Notes under the pieces: generated by a model
Seen by the model: only the letters and a program-made list of their open reading frames with translations
Databases searched by the model: none
Told to the model about the DNA's origin: nothing
Shown here: positions 14,846-21,545 of the stretch, piece by piece
How the letters are laid out: each line of letters starts with the position of its first letter
Numbering within the stretch: the first letter of the stretch is position 1
Translations under genes and position numbers: made by a program
NCBI RefSeq assembly: GCF_000961885.1
Contig: NZ_JZKH01000109.1
Span: 1 to 22,672 of the forward strand
DNA length: 22,672 nucleotides
Direction of reading: 5' to 3'
Source: Streptomyces rubellomurinus
GTDB taxonomy: Bacteria > Actinomycetota > Actinomycetes > Streptomycetales > Streptomycetaceae

Positions 14846-15700
14846 CTAGCTGGTCCGCGCCAACTCGATGGCGGCTGGCCCGAGCCTTAGCACGCTGACA
14901 TCGAGCCCGTCAGGGTCGGAGCCGTGGACGGCGTCGGTGATTCGGATGGCGCTGTTGACCAGAAGATCCCCTACCTCCGCGCAGGACGGCCCCTTTCGCC
15001 ATGTCAGGCAACGGGTGGTGTTGCTCCGGCGCGCGGGAACGATCTCGGCGGTGTGGGGCCAGTGCCTCCACCAGGTGCTCGCGCGCACCATCAGCCCACT
15101 GCGCAACGGCGTACACGGAGTGGGGGCCCAGTGCGGGGACGCGCTCTCCTCTGCATCCGTGAGACCCGAGGTATGCCAGAACGTGAGGTTCTCCGGGGTC
15201 TCGTCGGAGCCGGTTTCCCACCGCAGGCGCGAATGCATCAAACGCACGGTGCCATGGTGGGATTCGCGCAGTTCGAGACGACCCTGCGTGGGCAGGTGAA
15301 GCAAGTGGACGGCACGGGCAGAGACACGTTCGATCCGCAGGCCCGGGACGCCGAAGTGCACATGTGAGCCGTCAGCGTAGGTCGCGGTCGTCGGCAGCAG
15401 GTAGTGCGCTACCCGTGGAGCTACGCTCACCTGAATTGTCAGCTGGTTCGGCCCGGGCATGACCCACTCGTAGTACCCGGCGAGCTCGCGGAAGGACCGT
15501 CCGCCGCGGTGGTCCCACGGGTGAGAACGACCGGAACTGAACAGCAGATCCCACAGAAGAGCCTGGAACCTCTGCTGGCCGGCGTCCTTGGTATCCAGCT
15601 CGATTCGTCCGTTGACCATGGCCGCCCGCAGCACGTGCTGAGGCACGGACATGAGGGCCAGGTACTGCTTGAGGCGCGCACGGTCGTTGACATGCGGCAT
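14846..15700 (-). CDS. Hypothetical protein, possibly internally frame-disrupted
   Basis: This is a 284-aa reading from ATG 15700, which has a GAGGA ribosome site 7-8 nt upstream. Residues 1-185 look like a genuine soluble protein (M-P-H-V-N-D-R-A-R-L-K-Q start, beta-rich centre). Around 15140-15060 the annotated frame becomes Trp/Cys/Met-heavy. Another minus-strand frame reads more naturally there (G-P-H-S-V-Y-A-V-A-Q-W-A-D-G-A-R-E-H-L-V-E-A-L). After about 15060 the first frame again looks natural (D-L-L-V-N-S-A-I-R-I-T-D-A-V-H-G-S, faintly like a histidine-kinase-type ATPase N-box). Two compensating frameshifts would explain this. I do not recognise the family. Confidence 0.5.
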   Translation of the reverse strand: MPHVNDRARLKQYLALMSVPQHVLRAAMVNGRIELDTKDAGQQRFQALLWDLLFSSGRSHPWDHRGGRSFRELAGYYEWVMPGPNQLTIQVSVAPRVAHYLLPTTATYADGSHVHFGVPGLRIERVSARAVHLLHLPTQGRLELRESHHGTVRLMHSRLRWETGSDETPENLTFWHTSGLTDAEESASPHWAPTPCTPLRSGLMVRASTWWRHWPHTAEIVPARRSNTTRCLTWRKGPSCAEVGDLLVNSAIRITDAVHGSDPDGLDVSVLRLGPAAIELARTS

Positions 15701-16000
15701 TGGAGATCCTCGCTGGCGACAGCCCGGACTGCGCCGCGAAGTGAGACGGTGAAGACGTCTGATGGCACGGCGATCGCGAGGAGGTTGGGCATCCCACCCG
15801 CCGGCTCTCCAGCACAATTCGTCCGGGCGAACGGCCAGCCGTGGACCACCTCCGGGCCCAAGAAGAGGATAGGGGTGCCGGCTTCGGTCGGCACTTCGCC
15901 ACGCCGACACCGTCGCGCTTCGCGGGCCGCGGAACAGAGTGGTGGGAGTCCGAAAGCTGGCGGTGTCGCCGACCTTCGAGATATCCACAGGAATCGCCAA
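15701..16000 (-). pseudogene. Probable frameshifted gene remnant
   Basis: From TTG 16000 one frame starts M-A-I-P-V-D-I-S-K-V-G-D-T-A-S-F-R-T, a beginning like that of small regulatory/replication-linked proteins on streptomycete elements. It loses coding character after about 100 nt. Another minus frame then takes over with a natural sequence (A-G-T-P-I-L-F-L-G-P-E-V-V-H-G-W-P-F). That frame runs through the start of the 284-aa gene without an early stop. The pieces together suggest one gene of roughly 100 codons broken by a frameshift. The evidence is only the switch in coding character. Confidence 0.35.
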
Positions 16001-16105
16001 ACCGTCATCACGTGGACTTGGGATCGCCTACCGTGGTCGCTGCGGTGACGTCCAGTCACTTCGCATTCCGATGCCACCTCACGACGTGTCGAGAGGGGGT
16101 GAGAA

Positions 16106-16237
16106 GTGATCGAGAAGATCCGAAGGATGCGGAAGTTGCCGCTCCGCCGAGTCCACCAGCGGCTGCCGGACCTCGTCCACGTCGCGCAGTTCGCAGCTGC
16201 GGCCGTGACCATCGTGGTTCAGCTCTGCCACTGGTAG
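16106..16237 (+). CDS. Possible 43-aa basic/hydrophobic peptide
   Basis: GTG 16106 follows a purine-rich AGGGGGTGA (16094-16102) and opens a 43-codon frame. The first half is strongly basic (I-E-K-I-R-R-M-R-K-L-P-L-R-R). The second half is hydrophobic (V-A-Q-F-A-A-A-A-V-T-I-V-V-Q-L), ending Cys-His-Trp. This could be a small membrane peptide, and small single-span peptides on mobile elements include type I toxins. A strong hairpin follows 30 nt after the stop. The frame is short, so chance cannot be excluded. Confidence 0.4.
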   Translation: MIEKIRRMRKLPLRRVHQRLPDLVHVAQFAAAAVTIVVQLCHW

Positions 16238-16266
16238 ACCTCGGGTGATCCGTAGGAGAGCGGATC

Positions 16267-16291
16267 GGGGCGACCCCTCGCGGGTCGCCCC
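16267..16291. terminator. 10-bp perfect GC hairpin
   Basis: GGGGCGACCC (16267-16276) pairs with GGGTCGCCCC (16282-16291) around CTCGC. It is 30 nt after the stop of the possible 43-aa peptide gene and would function in either direction. Confidence 0.65.
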
Positions 16292-16298
16292 ACAGCCC

Positions 16299-16322
16299 TG
16301 CGGAACTTATATAAGTCCCGCA
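16299..16322. repeat. AT-rich near-perfect palindrome, candidate operator
   Basis: The 12-bp perfect palindrome ACTTATATAAGT (16305-16316) is flanked, beyond one mismatched pair, by TGCGG (16299-16303) and CCGCA (16318-16322). This gives a 24-bp palindrome with one mismatch. Such an AT-rich core is rare in this genome. It lies 7 bp beyond the hairpin at 16267-16291 and looks like a dimeric regulator site. Confidence 0.5.
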
Positions 16323-16558
16323 AGCAGGTACCACCGTAGCTGTGCAACCCTGCACGTGTCAGGCAGTCGATGCTTTTTCCATGGTAGCCATCCTCCTGTC
16401 AGCCCTGGGTGGCTTCCGTGGCCTTTGGCCAGGCACTTTGAGTTCTGGACGTTGCGGGTGGCAGTCCGCTCAACAAGGCACGGACTCATAGAGCTAAGCA
16501 ATTGTGATCTTGCTCGGGTTCAGCAACGGTACGTGCGTTCAGGGTCGCCCCGAACTGC
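16323..16558. other. Intergenic stretch without a convincing gene
   Basis: Together with the hairpin and palindrome to its left, this makes a gap of about 320 bp. On the - strand a perfect AGGAGG (16397-16392) precedes ATG 16382 by 9 nt, but that frame ends after 7 codons at 16359. I see no other gene here. Confidence 0.45.
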
Positions 16559-16969
16559 TCAGTCTGCCGGCCTGGACTTCCATTCGAAGCCGGAGTTCCG
16601 GAAGGCGTGGATCGAGCACCCGGCGTACTGCCGTGCTGCCTGGACTGCCGCCTCTCGGGACATGGACTTCCCATCTTCCATGAAGACGGCGCCCTCCGTG
16701 CGGTCGCCGATGGTCTCCTGGAGTAGGACCGAAGCGTTCTCCGGGATGAGCATCTCCGTGAGCCCAGTCTTCGAAGCGCCAGCGGCGGAAAGCATGGTGG
16801 CGGTCGTGTCTCGGACGTCGAGAGAAAGGAAGTCCGTGAGGTTGAACTCAACCTCCGCGAGTAGTGCCCACAAGGCGCGGTGAGCGGCGGGGACGGTTGA
16901 GTCCGAGAGCAACTCGGCGAACCGCTGAGGGGTCATGGTGTCGATGTGCAAGGTCAGCTCCTCGGTCAC
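16559..16969 (-). CDS. Hypothetical protein
   Basis: This 136-aa protein has natural composition and consistent codon bias but no recognisable family. It is mainly helical: an N-terminal Thr-Glu-Glu-Leu-Thr-Leu strand, then Ala/Leu-rich helices. No signal peptide, membrane span or metal motif is evident, and a single Cys lies near residue 117. The GTG start at 16969 lacks a clear ribosome site. An internal ATG twelve codons later (16933, M-T-P-Q-R-F) is an alternative. It is the last intact gene before the attachment site, about 300 bp inside the element end, a position where cargo genes are common. Confidence 0.65.
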   Translation of the reverse strand: MTEELTLHIDTMTPQRFAELLSDSTVPAAHRALWALLAEVEFNLTDFLSLDVRDTTATMLSAAGASKTGLTEMLIPENASVLLQETIGDRTEGAVFMEDGKSMSREAAVQAARQYAGCSIHAFRNSGFEWKSRPAD

Positions 16970-17213
16970 GTTTCGTGATGGTTGGGGTGGGTGAGGGGGC
17001 GCCGCCGCCCGAAGGTTCGCAGCGATGTCCAGCCCTGTTCGGTGCCCGCGAGGGAGCCAGTGGGCCTGCGATACTTGTAGGGCCGCCGAGCGGCCGAGCA
17101 GTGAGCCAATCGGCAGCAGTCAGACGGCTGGCGGACCGCCTCGCAGCACGGAATCGGCACACATGAGGCCGAGAAACGTGGAGAGGTTGCGAGACTCACC
17201 GAGAGTGACTTTC
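16970..17213. other. Non-coding end region of the element
   Basis: I find no supportable gene here. A small GGCCGC-CGA-GCGGCC hairpin lies at 17081-17095. Open frames on both strands have compositions typical of non-coding GC-rich DNA. Confidence 0.4.
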
Positions 17214-17267
17214 GCAGGTCAGACGGCATGTCAGTCGCGTTTACGCAGGTCAGCGGCTTGTCCGCCG
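17214..17267 (+). repeat. Direct repeat pair next to the attachment core
   Basis: GCAGGTCAG(A)CGGC-A/T-TGTC occurs at 17214-17237 and again at 17245-17267, 31 bp apart, with a few differences. The second copy ends 4 bp before the tRNA-identical core. Position and spacing fit arm-type binding sites for a tyrosine integrase or an excisionase, though no such gene is in the window. Confidence 0.5.
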
Positions 17268-17271
17268 AAAA

Positions 17272-17313
17272 CTTGTAAAGCGGGGGTCGTCGGTTCGAAC
17301 CCGACAGGGGGCT
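17272..17313 (+). other. Attachment site: 3' part of tRNA-Thr(UGU)
   Basis: All 3' tRNA parts are present: anticodon loop CTTGTAA (17272-17278, anticodon TGT), stem AGCGG (17279-17283), variable loop GGGTC, T-arm GTCGG-TTCGAAC-CCGAC (17289-17305), acceptor strand AGGGGGC (17306-17312) and discriminator T (17313). The 5' anticodon strand should be CCGCT but is unrelated, and no D-arm or 5' acceptor strand precedes it. This is a tRNA fragment, the usual element-chromosome junction after integration into a tRNA gene. The intact tRNA should lie at the other end of the element, left of the window. Confidence 0.82.
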
Positions 17314-17322
17314 CGCAGCGCC

Positions 17323-17364
17323 AAGGGCCAGCTCGCCGGGGTGATCCCGGTCGAACTGGCCCTT
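17323..17364 (+). terminator. Hairpin downstream of the tRNA-Thr 3' end
   Basis: AAGGGCCAG (17323-17331) pairs with CTGGCCCTT (17356-17364), with further imperfect pairing inside. It is presumably the original chromosomal terminator of the tRNA gene, now cut off from its promoter by the element. From 17365 to 17652 I see no gene. Confidence 0.6.
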
Positions 17365-17652
17365 CGTCGTTGCTGGGGTCCTACTCGGGCCGTGCCACGG
17401 GCGTGCCAGAAGCGGCCGGCGGATCGTCGTCCTCGCTCCGTCGTTTTCGAGGTCACCACCGGGTGGACTTGACCTACTGTGACAGAGCTCCGGACGTGAA
17501 GACGGTTCCAGGCGGGGACGTCCTGAGGCGGTCGTCCGACTCCGCCGCCTACCTCTGGCATCAGGCGATGGAAGGGGCGCGGGCGGGTGAGCGTCGCCGG
17601 GGTTGCGTGCGTACCCATTGGTGGGGGTGCGTTCGAGAGAAAGGTGGCAGCG

Positions 17653-17781
17653 ATGAGCATGCTGGCCAACCTGGTGCCGGCGATGCGGCATCCGCGGAAG
17701 CGGACCAGGACCGGCAAGGAGACCAGGACCTCGAAGACGGCCGACCGGCGTCGTCGCCGCGGCACGCATTCGCGGCACTGA
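17653..17781 (+). CDS. Small highly basic Thr/Arg-rich peptide
   Basis: This is a 42-aa peptide from ATG 17653, with AAGGTGG (17641-17647) 5 nt upstream. After a hydrophobic start (M-S-M-L-A-N-L-V-P-A-M) it is extremely basic and rich in Thr/Ser beside Arg/Lys (R-K-R-T-R-T-G-K-E-T-R-T-S-K-T), ending R-R-R-R-R-G-T-H-S-R-H. It lies 24 nt before the ABC exporter gene and could share its transcript. The composition suits nucleic-acid binding or phosphorylation. Being exported by the neighbour is a guess. An earlier in-frame GTG at 17587 has no better ribosome site. Confidence 0.5.
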   Translation: MSMLANLVPAMRHPRKRTRTGKETRTSKTADRRRRRGTHSRH

Positions 17782-17805
17782 CGACGGACGGACCGGTCAT
17801 GGTCC

Positions 17806-19722
17806 TTGGCCGGGACGAAGCACGTGTGGTCGCTGCGGCGGCCGACGGCCGTGGACACCGGTGACGGCGACGGCCGGGTGGACCCGGTCGTCGCGCCGGC
17901 CCCGGCCGTGCCGCTGCGGCGGACCTTCGGGCGGTTCTGGCCCTACACCCGTGGGGGACGGCGCTGGCTGGCTCTGCTGCTGGGGTTCGTCCTCCTCGGC
18001 CCCGTGGTCGACGCGGCCGCGATCTGGCTGTTCAAGGTCGTCGTCGACGAGGTGCTGGTGCCGCACCGGCTGGGGCTGTTCCTGCCGATCGCGCTCGGGT
18101 ACGCCGGGCTGACGCTGGCCGCGGGAGGCCTGCGATTCGCCGACGAGACGACCTCGGCCTGGGTCAGCGAACGCTTCCTGCTGGCCCTGCGGTCGGACGT
18201 GTTCCGGCACCTGCAGGGCCTCTCCCTGGGCTTCTTCGAGCGGCGGCGGCTCGGCGACGTACTGTCGCGGCTGACCGCGGACGTCGAGGCGGTCGAGACG
18301 TTCCTGCTCTCGGGCGTCCTGGACGCGGTCGCGTACGTCGCCGAGCTGGCCGTCTTCCTGGGGGTGCTGTTCTACCTGCGCTGGGACCTCGCCGCGACGG
18401 CCCTGCTGGTCGCGCCGCTGTTCTGGCTGACCGCGCGGCGCTTCTCGGCCCGGGTGCGCGCGGCGTCGCGGGAGCGGCGGCGGCGCAGCGGTTCGGTGAG
18501 CGCGCTCGCGGAGGAGACGCTGGGCAACATCGCGCTGGTGCAGGCGTACAACCGGCAGGGCTGGGAGCAGGAGAGGTTCGAACGGGAGAGCCTGGCGCGG
18601 TTCCGGGCGACGATGGCGGCGACCCGCCTTCGCGCGCTGTTCGCGCCGATCGTGGAGATGCTGGAGCTGGTCGGGGTGCTGGTCGTGCTGGGCCTGGGCG
18701 CCTGGGAGCTGGCCCGGGGCCGCCTCACGCTCGGCGAACTGCTGGTCTTCGTCGCCCTGTTGGGGCGCCTGTACGGCCCGATCCGGGGGATCTCGCGGCT
18801 CAGCAACGGCTTCTACTCGGCCGCCGCGGCCGCCGAGCGGATCATCGAACTGCTCGACCAGCGGCCGCAGGTGGCGGATCCGCCGGTGCCGCTGCGGCCG
18901 CCCCGGGGGCGGGGTGCGGTGGCCTTCGACGGGGTGTGGTTCCGCTACCCCGGCACGACCCGGGTGGCGCTGTACGACGTGTCCTTCCGCGCCGAGCCGG
19001 GGGAGACGGTGGCGCTGGTGGGGGAGAGCGGGGCGGGCAAGTCGACGGCCGCGAAGCTGCTGCTGCGCTTCTACGACCCGGAGCGCGGCGCCGTCCGGCT
19101 GGACGGCTTCGACCTGCGCGAACTGGCCCTCACCGACCTGCGGGAGCGGATCGCGGTGCTGCTGCAGGAGACCCTGGTGATCCACGGCACCGTCCGGGAG
19201 AACATCGCGTACGGGCGGCCGGGCGCGACCGACGCGCAGATCGTGGCCGCGGCACAGGAGGCCGACGCGGACGAGTTCGTCCGGCGGCTCCCGCAGGGCT
19301 ACGACACGGTGGTCGGGCAGCACGGGCGGCTGCTGTCCGGCGGGCAGCGCCAGCGGATCGCGATCGCCCGGGCGATGGTCCGGGACGCGCCGGTCCTGCT
19401 GCTCGACGAGCCGACCACCGGGCTGGACGCGGAGTCCGGGCGGCGGATCCTGGAGCCGCTGGGGCGGCTGATGAGCGGCCGTACGACGATCATCATCTCG
19501 CACAACCTGCTGACCGTACGGAACGCCGACCGGATCGTGCTGCTGCGCGACGGGTGCGTCGCCGCCTGCGGCACCCACGCCGAACTCCTCGCCCGCGACG
19601 ACGGCTACGCCCGGCTGGTCCGGCTCGCCCAGGCCGATCCCGCGCCGGACGCGCCCCCGCCCGCGCCCCCGCGGCCGGCGCCCCCGCCCGCGCCCCTCCC
19701 GCAGTCGCAGGCCTTCCGATGA
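17806..19722 (+). CDS. ABC exporter, fused membrane and ATPase domains
   Basis: This 638-aa half-transporter has a type I exporter membrane domain (about residues 45-335, hydrophobic spans such as L-A-L-L-L-G-F-V-L-L-G and V-L-V-V-L-G-L-G-A-W) and a C-terminal ATPase. The ATPase shows Walker A G-E-S-G-A-G-K-S-T (406-414), signature L-S-G-G-Q-R-Q (510-516), Walker B V-L-L-L-D-E-P (530-536) and the switch His 566. It probably acts as a homodimer in the cytoplasmic membrane. The substrate is unknown. The start is uncertain: TTG 17806 gives the longest reading, and GTG 17824 or 17851 are alternatives without strong ribosome sites. The C-terminus has a Pro/Ala-rich tail. Its TGA overlaps the ATG of the kinase gene (ATGA, 19719-19722). 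Confidence 0.88.
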   Translation: MAGTKHVWSLRRPTAVDTGDGDGRVDPVVAPAPAVPLRRTFGRFWPYTRGGRRWLALLLGFVLLGPVVDAAAIWLFKVVVDEVLVPHRLGLFLPIALGYAGLTLAAGGLRFADETTSAWVSERFLLALRSDVFRHLQGLSLGFFERRRLGDVLSRLTADVEAVETFLLSGVLDAVAYVAELAVFLGVLFYLRWDLAATALLVAPLFWLTARRFSARVRAASRERRRRSGSVSALAEETLGNIALVQAYNRQGWEQERFERESLARFRATMAATRLRALFAPIVEMLELVGVLVVLGLGAWELARGRLTLGELLVFVALLGRLYGPIRGISRLSNGFYSAAAAAERIIELLDQRPQVADPPVPLRPPRGRGAVAFDGVWFRYPGTTRVALYDVSFRAEPGETVALVGESGAGKSTAAKLLLRFYDPERGAVRLDGFDLRELALTDLRERIAVLLQETLVIHGTVRENIAYGRPGATDAQIVAAAQEADADEFVRRLPQGYDTVVGQHGRLLSGGQRQRIAIARAMVRDAPVLLLDEPTTGLDAESGRRILEPLGRLMSGRTTIIISHNLLTVRNADRIVLLRDGCVAACGTHAELLARDDGYARLVRLAQADPAPDAPPPAPPRPAPPPAPLPQSQAFR

Positions 19723-20537
19723 GCTCCCGGCAGCCCCTGCCCGCCGGGACGGCCGTCGCCCCCGGCTACCAGGTGCTGGCCCACCTGTGCCGCACCGGCT
19801 GGCTGGACGTCTACGACGCCTGGAGCGAGGAGCGCGACTGCCGCTGCGTGGTCAAGGTGCTCCGCCCCGACCGCCGCCGCGACCGCAAGCTGCGCGAGCG
19901 CCTGCTCCGGGAGGGCCGCTGGCTGACCGAGTTCACCCACCCGCACCTGGTGCGCGGCTACGGCACCGGCGAGCGCCCGCAGCCGTACGCCGTCCTGGAG
20001 ACCCTCACCGGCGAGACCCTCGCCCACCTCCTGGACCGCCGCACGCGCCGCCCGGCCGCCACCGACCTGGCCCTGCTCGGACTGCACCTCTGCTCGGCGA
20101 TGCGCTACCTGCACGGGAAGAACCTGCTGCACCTCGACCTCAAGCCCTCCAACATCGTGATCGACTGCCGCCTCGCCAAGGTGCTCGACCTGAGCATCGC
20201 CCGCCCACCGGGCCCGGGCAGCCCGGGTGTCGGCACGGACGGCTACCTCGCGCCGGAGCAGGCGGACGGTGCCGAGCTCACGGCGGCGACGGACGTCTGG
20301 GGCATCGGCATCACCCTCTACGAGGCCGCCACCGGCGCGCTCCCCGCCGAGGACCGCCCGCCCGGCCCGATCCCCCCGGTCGGCACCGCCCGCCGCCTCC
20401 CGCCCCCGCTCGCCGAGGCGATCGACGCCTGCCTGCGCCTCGATCCCGCCACCCGCCCCGCCCTGCCCCAACTGGCCACCACCCTGGACGACTTGCTCCC
20501 GCAGAGCCGCCGCGCCGTCCCGCCGTGGGAGGCCTGA
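19719..20537 (+). CDS. Serine/threonine protein kinase-like protein, non-canonical motifs
   Basis: This is a 272-aa soluble kinase domain. Visible are V-V-K (K46), H-L-D-L-K-P-S-N (D140, K142, N145), the Mg-binding position as D-L-S instead of D-F-G (D157), A-P-E (178-180), D-V-W-G-I-G (192-197) and a final R-P (246-247). The catalytic loop has Leu where most kinases have Arg (a non-RD type), and the Gly-rich nucleotide loop is degenerate (C-R-T-G-W-L-D-V-Y). Key acidic and lysine residues remain, so activity is plausible but may be low. No membrane span or PASTA repeats follow, unlike PknB-type kinases. It is coupled to the ABC exporter by ATGA, so it may phosphorylate the transporter or its cargo. 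Confidence 0.85.
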   Translation: MSSRQPLPAGTAVAPGYQVLAHLCRTGWLDVYDAWSEERDCRCVVKVLRPDRRRDRKLRERLLREGRWLTEFTHPHLVRGYGTGERPQPYAVLETLTGETLAHLLDRRTRRPAATDLALLGLHLCSAMRYLHGKNLLHLDLKPSNIVIDCRLAKVLDLSIARPPGPGSPGVGTDGYLAPEQADGAELTAATDVWGIGITLYEAATGALPAEDRPPGPIPPVGTARRLPPPLAEAIDACLRLDPATRPALPQLATTLDDLLPQSRRAVPPWEA

Positions 20538-20539
20538 GC

Positions 20540-20587
20540 GCGGGGCCCGCCCGGCCCCGCCGCCGCCAGGCGGGCGCGTGGCGGCGG
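20540..20587 (+). terminator. Tandem GC hairpins after the exporter-kinase operon
   Basis: GCGGGGCC (20540-20547) pairs with GGCCCCGC (20553-20560). CCGCCGCC (20560-20567) pairs with GGCGGCGG (20580-20587). The first stem starts 3 nt after the kinase stop. Confidence 0.55.
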
Positions 20588-20632
20588 GCGGCCGTACGGT
20601 GGAGGGGCGGGGGCGTTCGGAGGAGGTCCGCC

Positions 20633-20866
20633 ATGCCCGGTTCGCTCACCATCAGCCATCACGAGTCCGCGGTCGCCATGGAGCACCGGGACGCGGCGCG
20701 GCTCGCCACCGTGCTCGCGGAGCTGGCGTACCTGCTGGAGATCCCCGGCCCGAACCGGATCGGGGACGGGCAGCTGGCCGTCCTCTGCGAGGGGCGGGCG
20801 CCGGACCGGGCCGAACTGTCGCACTGGGCGCGGGCGGTCTCGGCGGAGCTGAAGGGGCGGCTCTGA
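20633..20866 (+). CDS. Hypothetical protein
   Basis: This 77-aa small soluble protein has a very good ribosome site, AGGAGG at 20621-20626, 6 nt before ATG 20633. It contains an Ala/Leu-rich helix (A-A-R-L-A-T-V-L-A-E-L-A-Y-L-L-E), a Gly-Asp-Gly turn, one Cys near residue 52, and a final amphipathic helix. No known family is recognised. It has its own gap on both sides, so it may be transcribed alone. Confidence 0.7.
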   Translation: MPGSLTISHHESAVAMEHRDAARLATVLAELAYLLEIPGPNRIGDGQLAVLCEGRAPDRAELSHWARAVSAELKGRL

Positions 20867-20999
20867 GGCCGTCCCGCGGCCCGGCGACCGACCGCCCGAC
20901 CCGCCGTACGATGGCGCGCGGAGCGGGCACCGCGCGCACGCTCCCCGGGCGTCCGGCCGGTGGCCGGCGGCCGGCCCGGCGGAGGGTGGGGGCCCGAAC

Positions 21000-21545
21000 G
21001 TGTCGCAGTCCTGGTCGATGTCCTGGCTGACCGTGGAGACGCCGCTGCCGAGCGGCCCGATGCACATCGCGGTGACGCCGCAGGGCGTGGCGGCGGCCGG
21101 CTACGGTGGGCGGGACGACGAGCTGCCGCCGTGCACCGACGCGTCGAAGGTGTCCCTCGTCACCGAGCGGATCACTGCCTATCTGGCGGGCCGCAGCCGG
21201 GAGTTGGGCCTGCCGATCGACTGGAGCCGCAGCTCCGGCCCGCACCGCGCGGTGCTGCAGACGCTCTGGCGCGAGGTGCCGTACGGCCGGACCGTCACGT
21301 ACGGCGAACTGGCGGCCCGCAGCGGGGTGTTCGAGGACGTCACCGAGCCCGGGCTGGCGGCCCGGACGGTCGGGCAGATGATGGCGGCGAATCCGGTCGC
21401 GCTGCTGGTGCCGTGCCACCGGGTGGTGGCGGCGGACGGGATCGGCGGTTTCGGCGGCGGCCGGGTCGGGATCGAGGTGAAGCGCTGGCTGCTCACCCTG
21501 GAGGGGGTGCTGGAGCCGACGCTGGACTGGAACGGTCCGCTGTAG
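21000..21545 (+). CDS. ogt: Methylated-DNA--[protein]-cysteine S-methyltransferase
   Basis: This 181-aa suicide repair protein takes alkyl groups from O6-alkylguanine onto its own cysteine. The active-site motif P-C-H-R-V has C139, preceded by N-P-V-A-L-L-V. The DNA-binding wing V-P-Y-G-R-T-V-T-Y-G-E-L-A lies at about residues 95-107, and a conserved G-x-G-G follows the active site. Length matches stand-alone Ogt proteins. No Ada regulatory domain is present. The GTG at 21000 has GGAGGG (20981-20986) upstream at 13 nt, rather far, so ATG 21018 is also possible. A TACGAT -10-like box is at 20907-20912. It seems to be a single-gene unit. Confidence 0.9.
   Translation: MSQSWSMSWLTVETPLPSGPMHIAVTPQGVAAAGYGGRDDELPPCTDASKVSLVTERITAYLAGRSRELGLPIDWSRSSGPHRAVLQTLWREVPYGRTVTYGELAARSGVFEDVTEPGLAARTVGQMMAANPVALLVPCHRVVAADGIGGFGGGRVGIEVKRWLLTLEGVLEPTLDWNGPL

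Noticed and set aside
17272..17313. A complete tRNA-Thr gene
   Set aside because: Only the part from the anticodon loop onward is present. No D-arm, no 5' acceptor strand and no pairing 5' anticodon strand precede it.
17469..17485. TTGACC and CTGTGACAG as a promoter/operator for the exporter operon
   Set aside because: No acceptable -10 box lies 16-19 nt downstream of TTGACC, and the 9-bp palindrome is too short to stand alone.
17799..17864. ATG at 17799 as the exporter start
   Set aside because: It is out of frame with the exporter and its frame closes after 21 codons.
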